A stretch of DNA of 64,000 nt from CAJXUU01 sp963975265. Lineage in GTDB: Bacteria; Bacteroidota; Bacteroidia; Chitinophagales; Saprospiraceae. Shown in pieces: positions 8,668 through 17,358 of the stretch. Position 1 is the first letter of the stretch; every line of letters begins with the position of its first letter. A model generated the notes under the pieces. The model was not told the DNA's origin. It was given only the letters and a program-made list of their open reading frames with translations, and searched no databases. Both the position numbers and the translations under genes were made by a program. The stretch spans positions 1 through 64,000 of the forward strand of contig CAXBGT010000002.1 of assembly GCA_963975265.1 (NCBI GenBank), given 5' to 3'.

Positions 8668-9492
8668 ATGGGAATAGTCGATATATTCAAAAAAGGAAAT
8701 GGTGAAAGTATTAAATGTCATCCAGAAATTAAAATCTCGAAAACCGATAACGGTTCGCATGGAGATAATATTGGTGGCTTAATAGGTTTCAATTCAGTAA
8801 ATGATGAAAAAGGAAGAAATTTCATTAATGTAATCATGGCTAAGTCTATGACAGAAAAAACTGAACTAAGAACGAAGCAATACGAACTGAAAAGCACATC
8901 ATTATCCGATAATCCTAAATTAAAACTTAGGGTACTTACGGATACAAAAAATGTGATATCAGCCTTTCCCTATTTGAAGACAAACTATCAACTTCCATAT
9001 TCAACTAAAGAAATAATAGAATGGGAGCATATGAATAAATGCGAAGCAGAAATTAAAGGTGGTGGCAGAAATACTTTTGGCTTTGATTTTTTCCCGACTG
9101 ATTATGCAGTAAACAAGTCTAAGTATATTCAAAATAAAGAGATTCAACTAAAAGTATCGGCAATTGCTTTTGTTGTTGATAAGATCGAGACTAATCAAAA
9201 CACTGAAGTTCAGTTTAGTGAAGACTTTGTCTCATATATGCCAAGTTCAAATCTACCAAGGCTAACTTACTACGACTTCATTGGTAAAGTGATAGAATTT
9301 GAAGAAGCAAATATAGATGGCTTGAATAATGGATATATTGCCAAAGTTAAACTTATTAATGAGGATGCTGATCTCAATTTCTTTACAATAGATATGTTCA
9401 TGAATAAAGAAAACATGAGAATATCGTCTTTAGAAAAAGGAATGAAAATATCAGGTTTACTTTGGTTTCAAGGTGAAATAGCAAATGAATAA
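8668..9492 (+). CDS. Hypothetical protein
   Basis: 274 aa, soluble, no signal peptide or membrane segment. It begins M-G-I-V-D-I-F-K-K, a start style seen in many small cytosolic accessory proteins. The second half looks beta-rich, with Y-Y-D-F-I-G-K-V-I-E-F-E-E-A-N near residues 208-222 and an ending that could be an OB-like or PilZ-like fold, but I do not recognise a family. It lies between the IS110 element and a small gene remnant, without operon partners, so it is probably part of the accessory region. Confidence 0.55.
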   Translation: MGIVDIFKKGNGESIKCHPEIKISKTDNGSHGDNIGGLIGFNSVNDEKGRNFINVIMAKSMTEKTELRTKQYELKSTSLSDNPKLKLRVLTDTKNVISAFPYLKTNYQLPYSTKEIIEWEHMNKCEAEIKGGGRNTFGFDFFPTDYAVNKSKYIQNKEIQLKVSAIAFVVDKIETNQNTEVQFSEDFVSYMPSSNLPRLTYYDFIGKVIEFEEANIDGLNNGYIAKVKLINEDADLNFFTIDMFMNKENMRISSLEKGMKISGLLWFQGEIANE

Positions 9493-9540
9493 CTGGGACC
9501 ATATTGTGTGCGATGATAAGCTTCCCCGCTGTCGTCCACC

Positions 9541-9645
9541 ATGTACACTTTGACGGTATGTCAGGACTGCGGATCAGAAGATACAGTGATCACCGATGTG
9601 CGACCAAATAAGGAATGGATTTACAAATGGATAGTTCTACCATAA
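9541..9645 (+). pseudogene. Short cysteine-containing gene remnant
   Basis: An ATG frame of 34 codons contains V-C-Q-D-C-G-S and ends W-I-V-L-P. Just upstream, a second frame reads W-D-H-I-V-C-D-D-K then C-R-P-P-C-T-L before its stop, and joins this frame if one base is shifted near 9552. The pair looks like the tail of a cysteine-rich protein broken by a frameshift. It is too short to assign to a family. It lies between the 8668 gene and the convergent LysR gene. Confidence 0.2.
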
Positions 9646-9646
9646 A

Positions 9647-10534
9647 TTAATAATCTAAATACCACCCAAAGTGTTTTTTAATAATAGCTTCCTTTTCTTT
9701 TTTGATAAAATCTAAGTAGGCAGTAGCGACGGGTGACAGTTTTTTATTCTTTAACCAAATCAAGCGCCAATAAGTTAAGATAGGAAGTCCATTAGAAGGT
9801 ATAATATATATGTCTTTATTTTGTAATTCATTACGCATCCCTATCAAAGGAATGATAGAATAACCAAGGCCTGCAACAACTGCTTGTTTAACGGTTTCAT
9901 TAGAAGTTAATTCTATACTTTTCCGTTTAGTAGAATTACGAAAATACATACTCATTGCATTTCTTGTTGCTGAACCTTGTTCTCGATAGATTAATGGTCG
10001 AGATTTGCCTATTTTTTTAGTGTCACCAATCAGATATAATTTATTTTCTAACAATACTTCTTCGTTCGTATCTAGCTTTTCTGGTAGCACAGAGACCAAT
10101 GCAAAATCGATCTCATTGTTTTGGAGTTGTTTAATTACTGTAGTCTTGTTAGAAACATCAAGCGTAAGGTCTATGCCGGGATATTTATGAACAAATCCAC
10201 TTAGGTAATATGGAATAACATACTTACCCGTAGACGCTGAAGATATTCTAAGTTTTCCTGTTAGCAGTCCTTCATATTCTTTGGTCTTATATTTAATTTC
10301 TTCTACTTCACTTAATATACTTTTAGCAATCTCGGCAATTGATTTCCCAAAATCTGTAAGCTGAAATTTTTTTCCAACTTTTTCAATTAGCGGAAGGTCG
10401 AATTGCTTTTGAAAGTTTTTTAATTGTATAGAAAGAGCTGGCTGAGTCATGTACATTTCTTCAGCGGCTCTTGTGATATTCTGATGTCGAATTACTTCTA
10501 AGAAAATTTTTAACTGATGAAAAGTAAAATTCAT
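9647..10534 (-). CDS. LysR-family transcriptional regulator
   Basis: 295 aa. The N-terminal winged helix-turn-helix (about residues 3-60) shows F-H-Q-L-K-I-F, the recognition helix with T-R-A-A-E-E-M and T-Q-P-A-L-S, and the following Q-L-K-N-F-Q. The remainder (about 90-290) is the periplasmic-binding-like effector domain. Such proteins bind DNA as tetramers and respond to a small molecule, which cannot be predicted here. The gene faces away from two very small basic ORFs (10773 and 11121), and LysR regulators commonly control a divergent neighbour, so these or the shared 240-bp gap are the natural first targets to consider. Confidence 0.85.
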   Translation of the reverse strand: MNFTFHQLKIFLEVIRHQNITRAAEEMYMTQPALSIQLKNFQKQFDLPLIEKVGKKFQLTDFGKSIAEIAKSILSEVEEIKYKTKEYEGLLTGKLRISSASTGKYVIPYYLSGFVHKYPGIDLTLDVSNKTTVIKQLQNNEIDFALVSVLPEKLDTNEEVLLENKLYLIGDTKKIGKSRPLIYREQGSATRNAMSMYFRNSTKRKSIELTSNETVKQAVVAGLGYSIIPLIGMRNELQNKDIYIIPSNGLPILTYWRLIWLKNKKLSPVATAYLDFIKKEKEAIIKKHFGWYLDY

Positions 10535-10772
10535 TCTATTGAAATTTTAGTTAAGAATTTGGGCTGTCTTTGTAGATGAGAAATCTACAAACGCAACAAC
10601 CCATTTTTAAATATAAAAGCAATCAACAAGATATAAAAAAACTTACAACTATAAAAATAGTTTATGGTAGTCATAAATATTATATACTTTTATATATGAC
10701 ACAAAAGGCCCATATTTGTAATTCAGTACATTGTTAGATTGATTTTACATTTTAATTGCAAAACCTAAAATT

Positions 10773-10943
10773 ATGAAAAGTTCAATTAAAAAAGGTTCCT
10801 CGGAGTCTGTCTTCATTCAGATTTTAAAAGGAATATTTAATGTAAAGGCATCTAATTGTATAAAGATTATCAATAAAAAAAGAAAAGAGCTCACTATAAA
10901 GAAAAACGAGCTAGATTATTTTGAATACACATATATCAGTTAG
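10773..10943 (+). CDS. Small basic protein, candidate LysR-divergent gene
   Basis: 56 aa: M-K-S-S-I-K-K-G-S start, hydrophobic middle (V-F-I-Q-I-L), then a strongly basic stretch (K-K-R-K-E-L-T-I-K-K) and an aromatic end (Y-F-E-Y-T-Y-I-S). No signal peptide. A near match to the Bacteroidota -7 element (CATATTTG) lies about 55 bp upstream. Not recognised. Its position opposite the LysR gene and next to a second small basic ORF is the main argument that it is real. Confidence 0.35.
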   Translation: MKSSIKKGSSESVFIQILKGIFNVKASNCIKIINKKRKELTIKKNELDYFEYTYIS

Positions 10944-11120
10944 CCATGTTAAGATTTTATACATGGCTATATGATCAACTTGTTTAATACTTTGGATTCT
11001 TGAGTTAGTCGTTCTAAAAGTAGATGTAAATAGTTGATTATATGATTACTGAGTTTTGTTGCTTAAACACTTTTGCTTTTTTTTAAACTTAAATTTTGTC
11101 ATCTTTTAAATCATTCGAAA

Positions 11121-11249
11121 ATGAAAGAAAATAAGAATACATTTAATTTATTCAAGTACATAGGGAATATAATTAGATCCAAAAAATCCAAAGGAGAAGT
11201 TAAACCGGTAAAAAAGTACCAACCGAGTTGGATGTATAGGAATGAATAA
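11121..11249 (+). CDS. Small basic protein
   Basis: 42 aa, with F-N-L-F-K-Y-I-G-N-I-I near the start and a lysine-rich tail (K-K-S-K-G-E-V-K-P-V-K-K) ending W-M-Y-R-N-E. A TCGAAA stretch precedes the ATG but no convincing ribosome-binding site. It lies 177 bp after the 10773 ORF on the same strand. Basic and aromatic composition resembles its neighbour and could suit a leader peptide or small secreted peptide, but there is no direct support for either. Confidence 0.3.
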   Translation: MKENKNTFNLFKYIGNIIRSKKSKGEVKPVKKYQPSWMYRNE

Positions 11250-11386
11250 TATATTATTTCCAATGTTTTATGTTGTCAACCGCTTCGACTTCATTTACTG
11301 TACTAATCTGTGTTCTTAATTTAGATTTCCATTCAAGTGTTCTTGCACTAATTATGAATTACATATTGAAGACATTTCCTGTTTCT

Positions 11387-11430
11387 GAAAAAAAAGGTCT
11401 GATAACCGTATGCTTGTTAGACCTTTTGTG
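11387..11430 (-). terminator. Hairpin with T-tract, probable terminator
   Basis: AAAAGGTCT at 11392-11400 pairs perfectly with AGACCTTTT at 11419-11427 around an 18-nt loop. On the minus strand the stem is followed by an eight-T run, the layout of an intrinsic terminator. It would stop transcription coming from the right, where only the dehydrogenase stub now lies. It may also work weakly on the plus strand. Confidence 0.5.
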
Positions 11431-11780
11431 TTTTACCAATAATTGGGAAGTAAAAGTATTAGACAATTAAAGAGAAACAGTAATAATCGTGTTGGCGGTA
11501 CCACCCCGAAATGGGAGCGAGTGCATCTCTCAGACTACACGTACAGAAGCCAGCCACGCATGAGCCGATTGAGTATAATTATTCTCTTTCCAAAGGGAAT
11601 CGGACTTGTCATACGAGTAATCACTTTGATCTTCTCTTTGTGTAGTTACCAACTTGATTTAGCAATGCATAATCAGTACTACCTCTGATCCCCTTTTAAC
11701 AAGCTGCAAACCATAGTTTGCTGTTTCCCCACTATTGATCCAAATCTTTGGACCAATTTTTCCTTCAGAGTATCACGTGG

Positions 11781-11876
11781 TCACATTTTCTTTTGATTCA
11801 CTTCTAGTAGAGGTTTGCCATCCAGAAAACGAGTGAAGCTTGCTAAAGCTAGTTCTGCTAGTTGTATATTATCACC
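11781..11876 (-). pseudogene. C-terminal stub of a D-2-hydroxyacid dehydrogenase-like gene
   Basis: About 31 codons read N-I-Q-L-A-E-L-A-L then F-L-D-G-K-P-L-L-E-V before a TGA. This closely resembles the very C-terminus of D-isomer 2-hydroxyacid dehydrogenases (A-L-x-x-x-x-x-F-L-x-G-x-P-L-x-x-V). Nothing upstream of it in frame belongs to the family: the frame runs straight into the tandem IS21-like repeats at 11878. The gene was probably truncated by insertion and later deletion. The assignment rests on a short match and is moderate. Confidence 0.5.
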
Positions 11877-11877
11877 T

Positions 11878-11960
11878 AAGGTGTACCACCAATTATCATG
11901 CAAGGTGTACCACCAATTATCATGCAAAGTGTACCACTATTATCATTGAAAGTGTACAAG
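11878..11960 (+). repeat. Tandem 24-bp repeats resembling an IS21-family terminus
   Basis: Two identical 24-bp units (11878-11901 and 11902-11925) starting AAGGTGTACCACC and containing AATTATCATGC, then a 23-bp variant (11926-11948) and a partial unit (11949-11960). Repeated GTGTACCAC units separated by TTATCATTG-type spacers are typical of the ends of Bacteroidota IS21 elements. No istA or istB sequence follows, so this is a lone end. The repeats abut the dehydrogenase stub, consistent with an old insertion. Confidence 0.6.
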
Positions 11961-12437
11961 TGTATGAAAGCGATTTGATTCTTAATCTCTTCGCGAAAAA
12001 ATAGCGAAGAATGAGTAATACAAGAATGTACACACCCTAAAATAATCGTTTTGTAAAACGATGGGAAATAGGTATGCCCAAAAAGATAAAAACTCTATAG
12101 AATTTGCGAGGTAAGCTAACAAAAAGCCAAAAATGAACCATTAAAATGAAATTCAAAGTCTTAAATGCAGTGAGGTGATTTGTAAAGTCCAAAATTTGCA
12201 GTAATTTTAAACTAGCATAAACCGAAGCTCAAAAAACACTTTCCTTTAAGAAACTGGCGCTGTCCAACTGAAACACAATCTCCGTCACTTGCGATCTGTG
12301 TTTTGATTGAAGTATTGTGTATGACAGGCATTGTGTTTCTTTGTGTTATCAAGATGTTTCTTAGTGAATTGTAGTAAAATTAAAATGGTAAATCAATCAA
12401 TTGAATATATTTAATATAAAAGTTAAAATCACGTAAA
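11961..12437. other. Gene-free stretch with three inverted repeats
   Basis: About 480 bp with no credible coding frame. It holds a CTTCGC/GCGAAG hairpin (11989-12009), a compact palindrome ATCGTTTT-GT-AAAACGAT (12045-12062), and a 10-bp inverted repeat GAAACACAAT/ATTGTGTTTC (12270-12279 and 12330-12339). The last could be a terminator-like or operator structure ahead of the lipoprotein gene. No promoter match is clear. Confidence 0.4.
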
Positions 12438-13751
12438 ATGAAATACCACTTAAAGAATCATATAATGGCAACATTGCTTCTTTCTATCTTATTATTAGCT
12501 TGTAATAAAGATGAATTGCAACCCGATCCAGTATCTGAAGAAGTAGAAACAGAAAGCTTAAAACAAATTTTTGATTTAAGTTTCAGTTCGGAGGGAAGCC
12601 TTAGTTCATCGATAAAGTTTATCGTTTTAAGTGATTTAAATGGTGAAGCAATATATGATACAATTGGATCTGAATTAGATGTCAGTATTAGTTTGTCCTT
12701 AGATACTGGAGCGGTGGTTAATGCTACAGTAGGATTTATTACAGAAGAGCAATTCAGTATTGTATCATACTCAGATTTGAAATCTGGTTCTGAAATAGAC
12801 CTTTCTCGTGATTGGGAAACCGATACATGTTTTCAAAGTGGACCTGTAGATAGAAGTAGAGCAACTTTATATATTACGGATGTAGCTAAATTCTACGAAA
12901 CTATCAATCCAATCAATGATTCAAACTCAGATCCACTTTTATTAAATGGTGATACCCTAATTCTTGAAGGTTGGGCATCGAGTTTGTTATCGGATGCAAA
13001 TTATCAAGTAGCAATAAGAGAACAAGAAGGTACGCAATTAAAAAGCATTGTAATTCCGAGACAGGATTGGAACTGGGACAATGAAACACAATCAATGAAT
13101 CATATTGTTTCATTTAACGATTTTACATCTACCATTGAGCATAAGATCGAATTAGAAAGAAATGATGAATGGAGAATTAAAGTAAAGGTTTGTGACAAAG
13201 ATGGTCGATATATAACTACTCAACGTGAAACATATTTTTCAAACTTACAAAATGAAGAAAGTGTAACAGTATTTCTTAACGAAGCGATCGATGTCAGTAA
13301 AATAAAACTAAATATAGCTGGTAATAATATTTCATCAGGATATTCATATAATTGGATCCATAATTCTATTCCACAAAATTTAGATTTTGATACAAATAAT
13401 GATCCTGTTTTTACAAAACTTGATATCAAAGAGTTTCATATTCTTAATACTTTTAACTACAATCTAAATGTGCTAACTTATGAATATGGTGGACGGCACA
13501 ATTGGACTATTATTTCAAAAGGTGGTCAGAATGTTAAATTTATTAAGCCAGATCTTCCAAATCAATTATATGAAACCTTTAGTAGCTTAAATGATCAGAT
13601 TAATAATCCTGTCAGTATAATAAACACAATGTATCGAATTGAAGGAGCGATTGATGATGTCACTAAAGTGCATAAGTCAGTTATTCCTAGAAATAAAAAC
13701 AATGATCCCGACTTTAATTATTCTTCTAAAGAAACCAGAATATATTTCTAA
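12438..13751 (+). CDS. Hypothetical lipoprotein
   Basis: 437 aa. A signal peptide with lipobox L-L-A-C-N (Cys near residue 22) marks an exported lipoprotein. The body has repeated beta-strand-like segments and several short acidic turns, for instance F-D-L-S-F-S-S-E near residue 48 and W-R-I-K-V-K-V-C-D-K-D near 245, as in beta-sandwich surface proteins. No known domain is recognised. Translation may start at the ATG for residue 1 or at Met10; both keep the signal. It stands alone in the accessory region. Confidence 0.6.
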   Translation: MKYHLKNHIMATLLLSILLLACNKDELQPDPVSEEVETESLKQIFDLSFSSEGSLSSSIKFIVLSDLNGEAIYDTIGSELDVSISLSLDTGAVVNATVGFITEEQFSIVSYSDLKSGSEIDLSRDWETDTCFQSGPVDRSRATLYITDVAKFYETINPINDSNSDPLLLNGDTLILEGWASSLLSDANYQVAIREQEGTQLKSIVIPRQDWNWDNETQSMNHIVSFNDFTSTIEHKIELERNDEWRIKVKVCDKDGRYITTQRETYFSNLQNEESVTVFLNEAIDVSKIKLNIAGNNISSGYSYNWIHNSIPQNLDFDTNNDPVFTKLDIKEFHILNTFNYNLNVLTYEYGGRHNWTIISKGGQNVKFIKPDLPNQLYETFSSLNDQINNPVSIINTMYRIEGAIDDVTKVHKSVIPRNKNNDPDFNYSSKETRIYF

Positions 13752-14240
13752 TATTAATATAAAATAGCTCGTCGATAACAAGCTGACATGACATCATACC
13801 CAATGGGGCATGCTGAATGCAGCAGATCCGATATGGTTCGAGTCAACACTTTCAACTAATCAAAACAATAAAATACTTAGAATTAAGATGAAATTTGATC
13901 TGAAAATGATAATAAAGACATACCAATGGCAATGATATTCATAGTAATATGTGAGACTAACTGGTCATCAATCTATGAAGTTTAGTTTATGTATACTGCC
14001 ACTGGAGAACTGATGATAACATGGCAATTGAATTCTGATGTATATACAATCAATTGGTCTTCATTGCAATCTAATATATATTGTAAAAATTGATAGTCAA
14101 TCATTGAAAGTAATGAAAATAGAATAAAAGTGCATGGCAAGAGATGTTCACAGCGGAACTGATCGTTTCTCTCAGAGAAGCTGGATATTAAATCAGTACG
14201 CCGTACGATAACTACAATACAACTTAACCTAAATCTAGAT
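13752..14240. other. Gene-free stretch
   Basis: About 490 bp between two lipoprotein genes. Only very short frames occur, none with a convincing start or composition. I see no hairpin terminator, RNA gene or copy of the dispersed repeat here. Confidence 0.4.
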
Positions 14241-14798
14241 ATGAAAAAAATTACTCTTTTATTCGTTGCACTACTATGTCTTACTAATTGTTCTAAAAAA
14301 GTAACAAGTTTAAAACTAAATGATTTTGAATCTATAGAACGTATTAGAATTGGAATGCCTATTGATGCAGCTGTAAAGCTTGCGAGTAGAAATCATGTTG
14401 TTGAGAAATCTAAGACAATAACACATGAGAGCGAGGAGGCTGAATATGAATATATTGTATACTCAGATAAAACCAAAAGGGAAACATTATTTACTTTCAA
14501 TGGGGGATATGACAATCAAAATTCAAACAAAGTTTTTAGAATAGTCATTAAAAATTCAAAATATTCCACTCTAGAAGGAATTAGCGTTGGTATGGGTATG
14601 AAGGACTTAAAAGAAATCGCTCGAATAAAGTCAGCAGATTTCAATTTTGAAGATGGTCTATTTATTCTCTCAGATAAATTCGATGGCGGATATTGGATGG
14701 ATGTGGATATGAAGTTGTTTGATTCATATAATTTTGAAGAACCTAAAATAAATACGCTGCCTGAAAGCCTGACGATAAAAGCGATAATAATATTTTAA
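14241..14798 (+). CDS. Hypothetical lipoprotein
   Basis: 185 aa with a short signal peptide and lipobox L-T-N-C-S (Cys near residue 17). The mature part has two similar halves: I-R-I-G-M-P-I-D-A-A near residue 34 and I-S-V-G-M-G-M-K-D-L near residue 112, each introducing a segment that ends in F-T-F/I-L. This G-M-x-x-x-x-x-x motif pair recalls bacterial lipoproteins with two weak internal repeats (BamE/SmpA-like starts), but I cannot assign a family. Single gene. Confidence 0.6.
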   Translation: MKKITLLFVALLCLTNCSKKVTSLKLNDFESIERIRIGMPIDAAVKLASRNHVVEKSKTITHESEEAEYEYIVYSDKTKRETLFTFNGGYDNQNSNKVFRIVIKNSKYSTLEGISVGMGMKDLKEIARIKSADFNFEDGLFILSDKFDGGYWMDVDMKLFDSYNFEEPKINTLPESLTIKAIIIF

Positions 14799-14967
14799 CA
14801 TGAACAATGGCTATCAAATGTGATGCCCGCACGTGGGTGTCAGGATTTTTTGCAGGTAGGTGCAAGTGAAAAAGGCTGTGTAAGCGGATAGGTAAGCGCT
14901 CTGTGACTAAAAGCGAAATTATACCATTGATAGTTAGCAATATTCGAAGAAAAAAAACTCATAGAAA

Positions 14968-15081
14968 ATGGCAATATTCGATTTTCTAAAAAAACGAAAA
15001 AAGTCTCCGCACTATGACAGGAAGACAAGCCTAAATTGTGGCTTTTTTTACGCTTCGTTTTGTTTCAGAAAAGAATACTGA
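14968..15081 (+). pseudogene. Short N-terminal remnant
   Basis: A 37-codon frame starts M-A-I-F-D-F-L-K-K-R-K-K, a start typical of many small cytosolic accessory proteins and similar in style to the 8668 gene, then ends abruptly at a TGA. It may be the 5-prime fragment of a deleted gene. No ribosome-binding site stands out. It lies just before the partial dispersed repeat copy C. Confidence 0.2.
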
Positions 15082-15152
15082 AAGATCAATTACTAATGCA
15101 GTGATTTAACATTTAGTTTTAAATGTAATGTACACATATTATGAGCTATATT

Positions 15153-15372
15153 GATGCTGTGAAATTCCTGAGTAATCCTGAAAAGCAAGGTCAGAGCGGA
15201 AAAGAAAAATTTTGGCCCAAAACAGCAGGAATTAAAATTTTCAAGAGCTTATTTTAGTTTGGTTTTGGTCCACAGAGGTTCTATATTTCAAAACGTATTG
15301 CTATAAACTATACACAAGGTTTTTAATAGCAATTTATAATCATCCTCAAATTTAAGTGGACACCACTGGTTT
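15153..15372 (+). repeat. Dispersed non-coding repeat, copy C (partial)
   Basis: About 220 bp align with the first part of copy B (4772-4995), including GATGCTGTGAAATTCCTGA, the CAGAGCGGAAAA block, TTTAGTTTGGTTTTGGTCCACAG, and the AACTATACACAAGG and AGCAATTTATAATCATCC segments. The similarity stops near 15372, so the second half seen in copies A and B is missing. Of the rest of the gene-free interval 14799-15735, the part from 15373 to 15735 shows nothing I can name. Confidence 0.75.
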
Positions 15373-15735
15373 CACATGAAGAAAAATTAAATATTTGATT
15401 TGGTTTTAGTTAATAATACCTTGATTTGCTTGTGGAATTGTAACTGGATCACCTTAATATTACTTAGGCTCGCCAATATTTTCATGGATGTGAGAATTGT
15501 AATACAGTTTTGAAACCAATTTATGATGATAGTTGTGTTTCCTGTAGCCGCAGTTCTGTTCCTTGTCCTCCAATCCAAATGGATAATTCATGTTGCTAAA
15601 CCATAACTGAAGTTGGAATAGATGAAACATTATCAATCTTTTACATGTACTTTTACATCAATTTACATTTGATCTGATGCTCAAAGGTTACTTCAACCCT
15701 ACATTTGGAGGAGACTAATCAGAAAAAATAATATT

Positions 15736-16542
15736 ATGAAAAAGAAATTATTAATACTCGGTTTATTGATTGGAAGTTTAAGTTTTATGGCTTTCAAGAT
15801 TTTTAATACGAATAAAGTTACTAGCTGTAATAAGAACTTGAGATCAATTAAATCAAATACCTGTTTGGGAAGTGATTTTTTAGATTTTTCTAATATAGTG
15901 GATCCTAGGGACATTGTGTATAAGGTAGAGTCAAGATTCTTATCTACTATTTCGAAATCAGATCTTAATAAAGCGGAAACTATTATTGATATACTTCCGA
16001 AGAAAGCAACAGAATCAATAGAATCATACTATTATGCGAGGGTCTCTATCTTGGACGATCATGTAGAAACGGATAGACGTGCTTATGCAGATAGTGAAGT
16101 TTTAACAGCAGCTCAAATTGACCTTCTTAATTCAACTAATGATTCAGGTAATATCTATATAAAATCTGATTACAAAATAAGGGGGGGAGGGTCTTTGTAC
16201 GATAGGCAGTTGACTTATTTTATTAGTATAGTTCCGCATCAGCAGGCAGAATACCAAGATGGCCATGAATCAATGATTTCATATTTAAGAGAGCATACTG
16301 AGGAAGAAGTGAAAATCATAAAGAAAGGTAGCTTGAAGGGAGGGAAGGTAAGATTTACCATCACTGCAGATGGACAAGTATCTAAGGTAGAACTGACCTC
16401 CACATCTGGTTATCCATCAATAGATAAAAAACTTGTGGAAATAGTAGAGAATATACCAGGGAATTGGACACCTGCATCTAACGAAGAAGGAGAGAAAGTT
16501 GACCAAGAGTTGGTATTCTTTTTTGGTCAAATGGGGTGTTAA
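15736..16542 (+). CDS. TonB C-terminal-domain protein
   Basis: 268 aa. The start has a hydrophobic segment (about residues 4-22) that serves as signal anchor or signal peptide. The C-terminal 70 residues form a TonB_C domain: G-K-V-R-F-T-I, D-G-Q-V-S-K-V-E-L, S-G-Y-P-S-I-D and W-T-P-A near residues 200-258. This domain contacts outer-membrane receptors or other envelope partners. The region between (about 45-190) is not the proline-rich spacer of classical TonB. No exbB or exbD lies nearby, so it is probably not a canonical energy transducer. AT-rich flanks, single gene. Confidence 0.7.
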   Translation: MKKKLLILGLLIGSLSFMAFKIFNTNKVTSCNKNLRSIKSNTCLGSDFLDFSNIVDPRDIVYKVESRFLSTISKSDLNKAETIIDILPKKATESIESYYYARVSILDDHVETDRRAYADSEVLTAAQIDLLNSTNDSGNIYIKSDYKIRGGGSLYDRQLTYFISIVPHQQAEYQDGHESMISYLREHTEEEVKIIKKGSLKGGKVRFTITADGQVSKVELTSTSGYPSIDKKLVEIVENIPGNWTPASNEEGEKVDQELVFFFGQMGC

Positions 16543-16886
16543 TATTTGATTCTATACTAAGCAAATGTCTTTTTAGGGTTAAACTGACATCCAGAAGTAC
16601 TAGTTGATTTCAAGGTATTAATTTGTATAAAGTGAAAGTTTTGTTCTCCTAAGGAAAGGTAGACAGTGTTGATTTTCTATCATTACGAAAGGGAGATTAT
16701 AATTGGCTGGCACTCAATATTATTTTGGTGATGAAAATTGTGAAAGTTAAAGTTATATGTGGCAATATTATGTAACCCTCCGTCTATTTTTTCAACCTTT
16801 TAGAAGATAAATATGGAACTTCTAGCCCGATATTTGCACTTTTGATAATAGCGGAGGAAATATATTCTCTATAAAGTGAAATACAT
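16543..16886. other. Gene-free stretch
   Basis: About 340 bp with no coding frame of note, no repeat copy and no clear hairpin. It must contain the promoter for the gene at 16887, but I cannot point to a convincing element. Confidence 0.35.
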
Positions 16887-17348
16887 ATGTTAGGTAAGCT
16901 AAAAAGAGTATTAGGAATAGAAGGGGTCAAATTAGATTTATACATCAAGTTACCGATCGATAAGAAGGAGAAAGAGATAGTAGGAAATTTGAAGTTTACT
17001 ACGAAGACAGAAAGTGTCGTGAAGGGTATCACCGTAAAAATAGTAGAAAAATACTCCAGAGGACGGGGCAAAGATAGATTAGTGGACGAATATACAATAG
17101 CACAATTAGAACTCACAGACTCCTTCGTAATATCACCAGAAGAAATAGTTGAGGTCCCTTTCTCTATTATGTACGAGATCGCACTCTCTGAAATGGATAA
17201 GATGGCAAAAAACAATATCGTCCAAAGACCATTTATCAGTTTTGCTAAGTTTTTAAGGAAAGTGAAATCAGAATTTACCCTAGTCGCTGAGGCTGATGTA
17301 GATGGTACTACGCTGAATCCGTTTGTGAAAGAAGCGGTGGAGTTGTGA
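16887..17348 (+). CDS. Spo0M-like (arrestin-fold) protein
   Basis: 153 aa, cytosolic. The beta-strand pattern and landmarks V-K-L-D-L-Y-I near residue 14, a V-x-G-x-L segment, and V-K-I-V-E-K-Y-S-R-G near residues 52-61 resemble the N-terminal half of the Spo0M / sporulation-control family, which has an arrestin-like fold. Outside Bacillus its role is unknown. It is shorter than the full-length family (about 250 aa), so it may be a single-domain version. It converges on the RluA-type gene, with an inverted repeat pair in the gap. Confidence 0.5.
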   Translation: MLGKLKRVLGIEGVKLDLYIKLPIDKKEKEIVGNLKFTTKTESVVKGITVKIVEKYSRGRGKDRLVDEYTIAQLELTDSFVISPEEIVEVPFSIMYEIALSEMDKMAKNNIVQRPFISFAKFLRKVKSEFTLVAEADVDGTTLNPFVKEAVEL

Positions 17349-17358
17349 CATGACTTGA

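Noticed and set aside
11443..11688. 81-codon frame with a G-G-T-T-P-K-W-E-R-V segment
   Set aside because: It stands in decayed accessory DNA with no start signal, and the second half is a hydrophobic run unlike a folded protein. I did not recognise a family, so it is not listed as a gene.
11878..11960. Tandem 24-bp repeats as a CRISPR array
   Set aside because: The units are adjacent with no unique spacers and have the GTGTACCAC form of IS21 ends; no cas gene is near.
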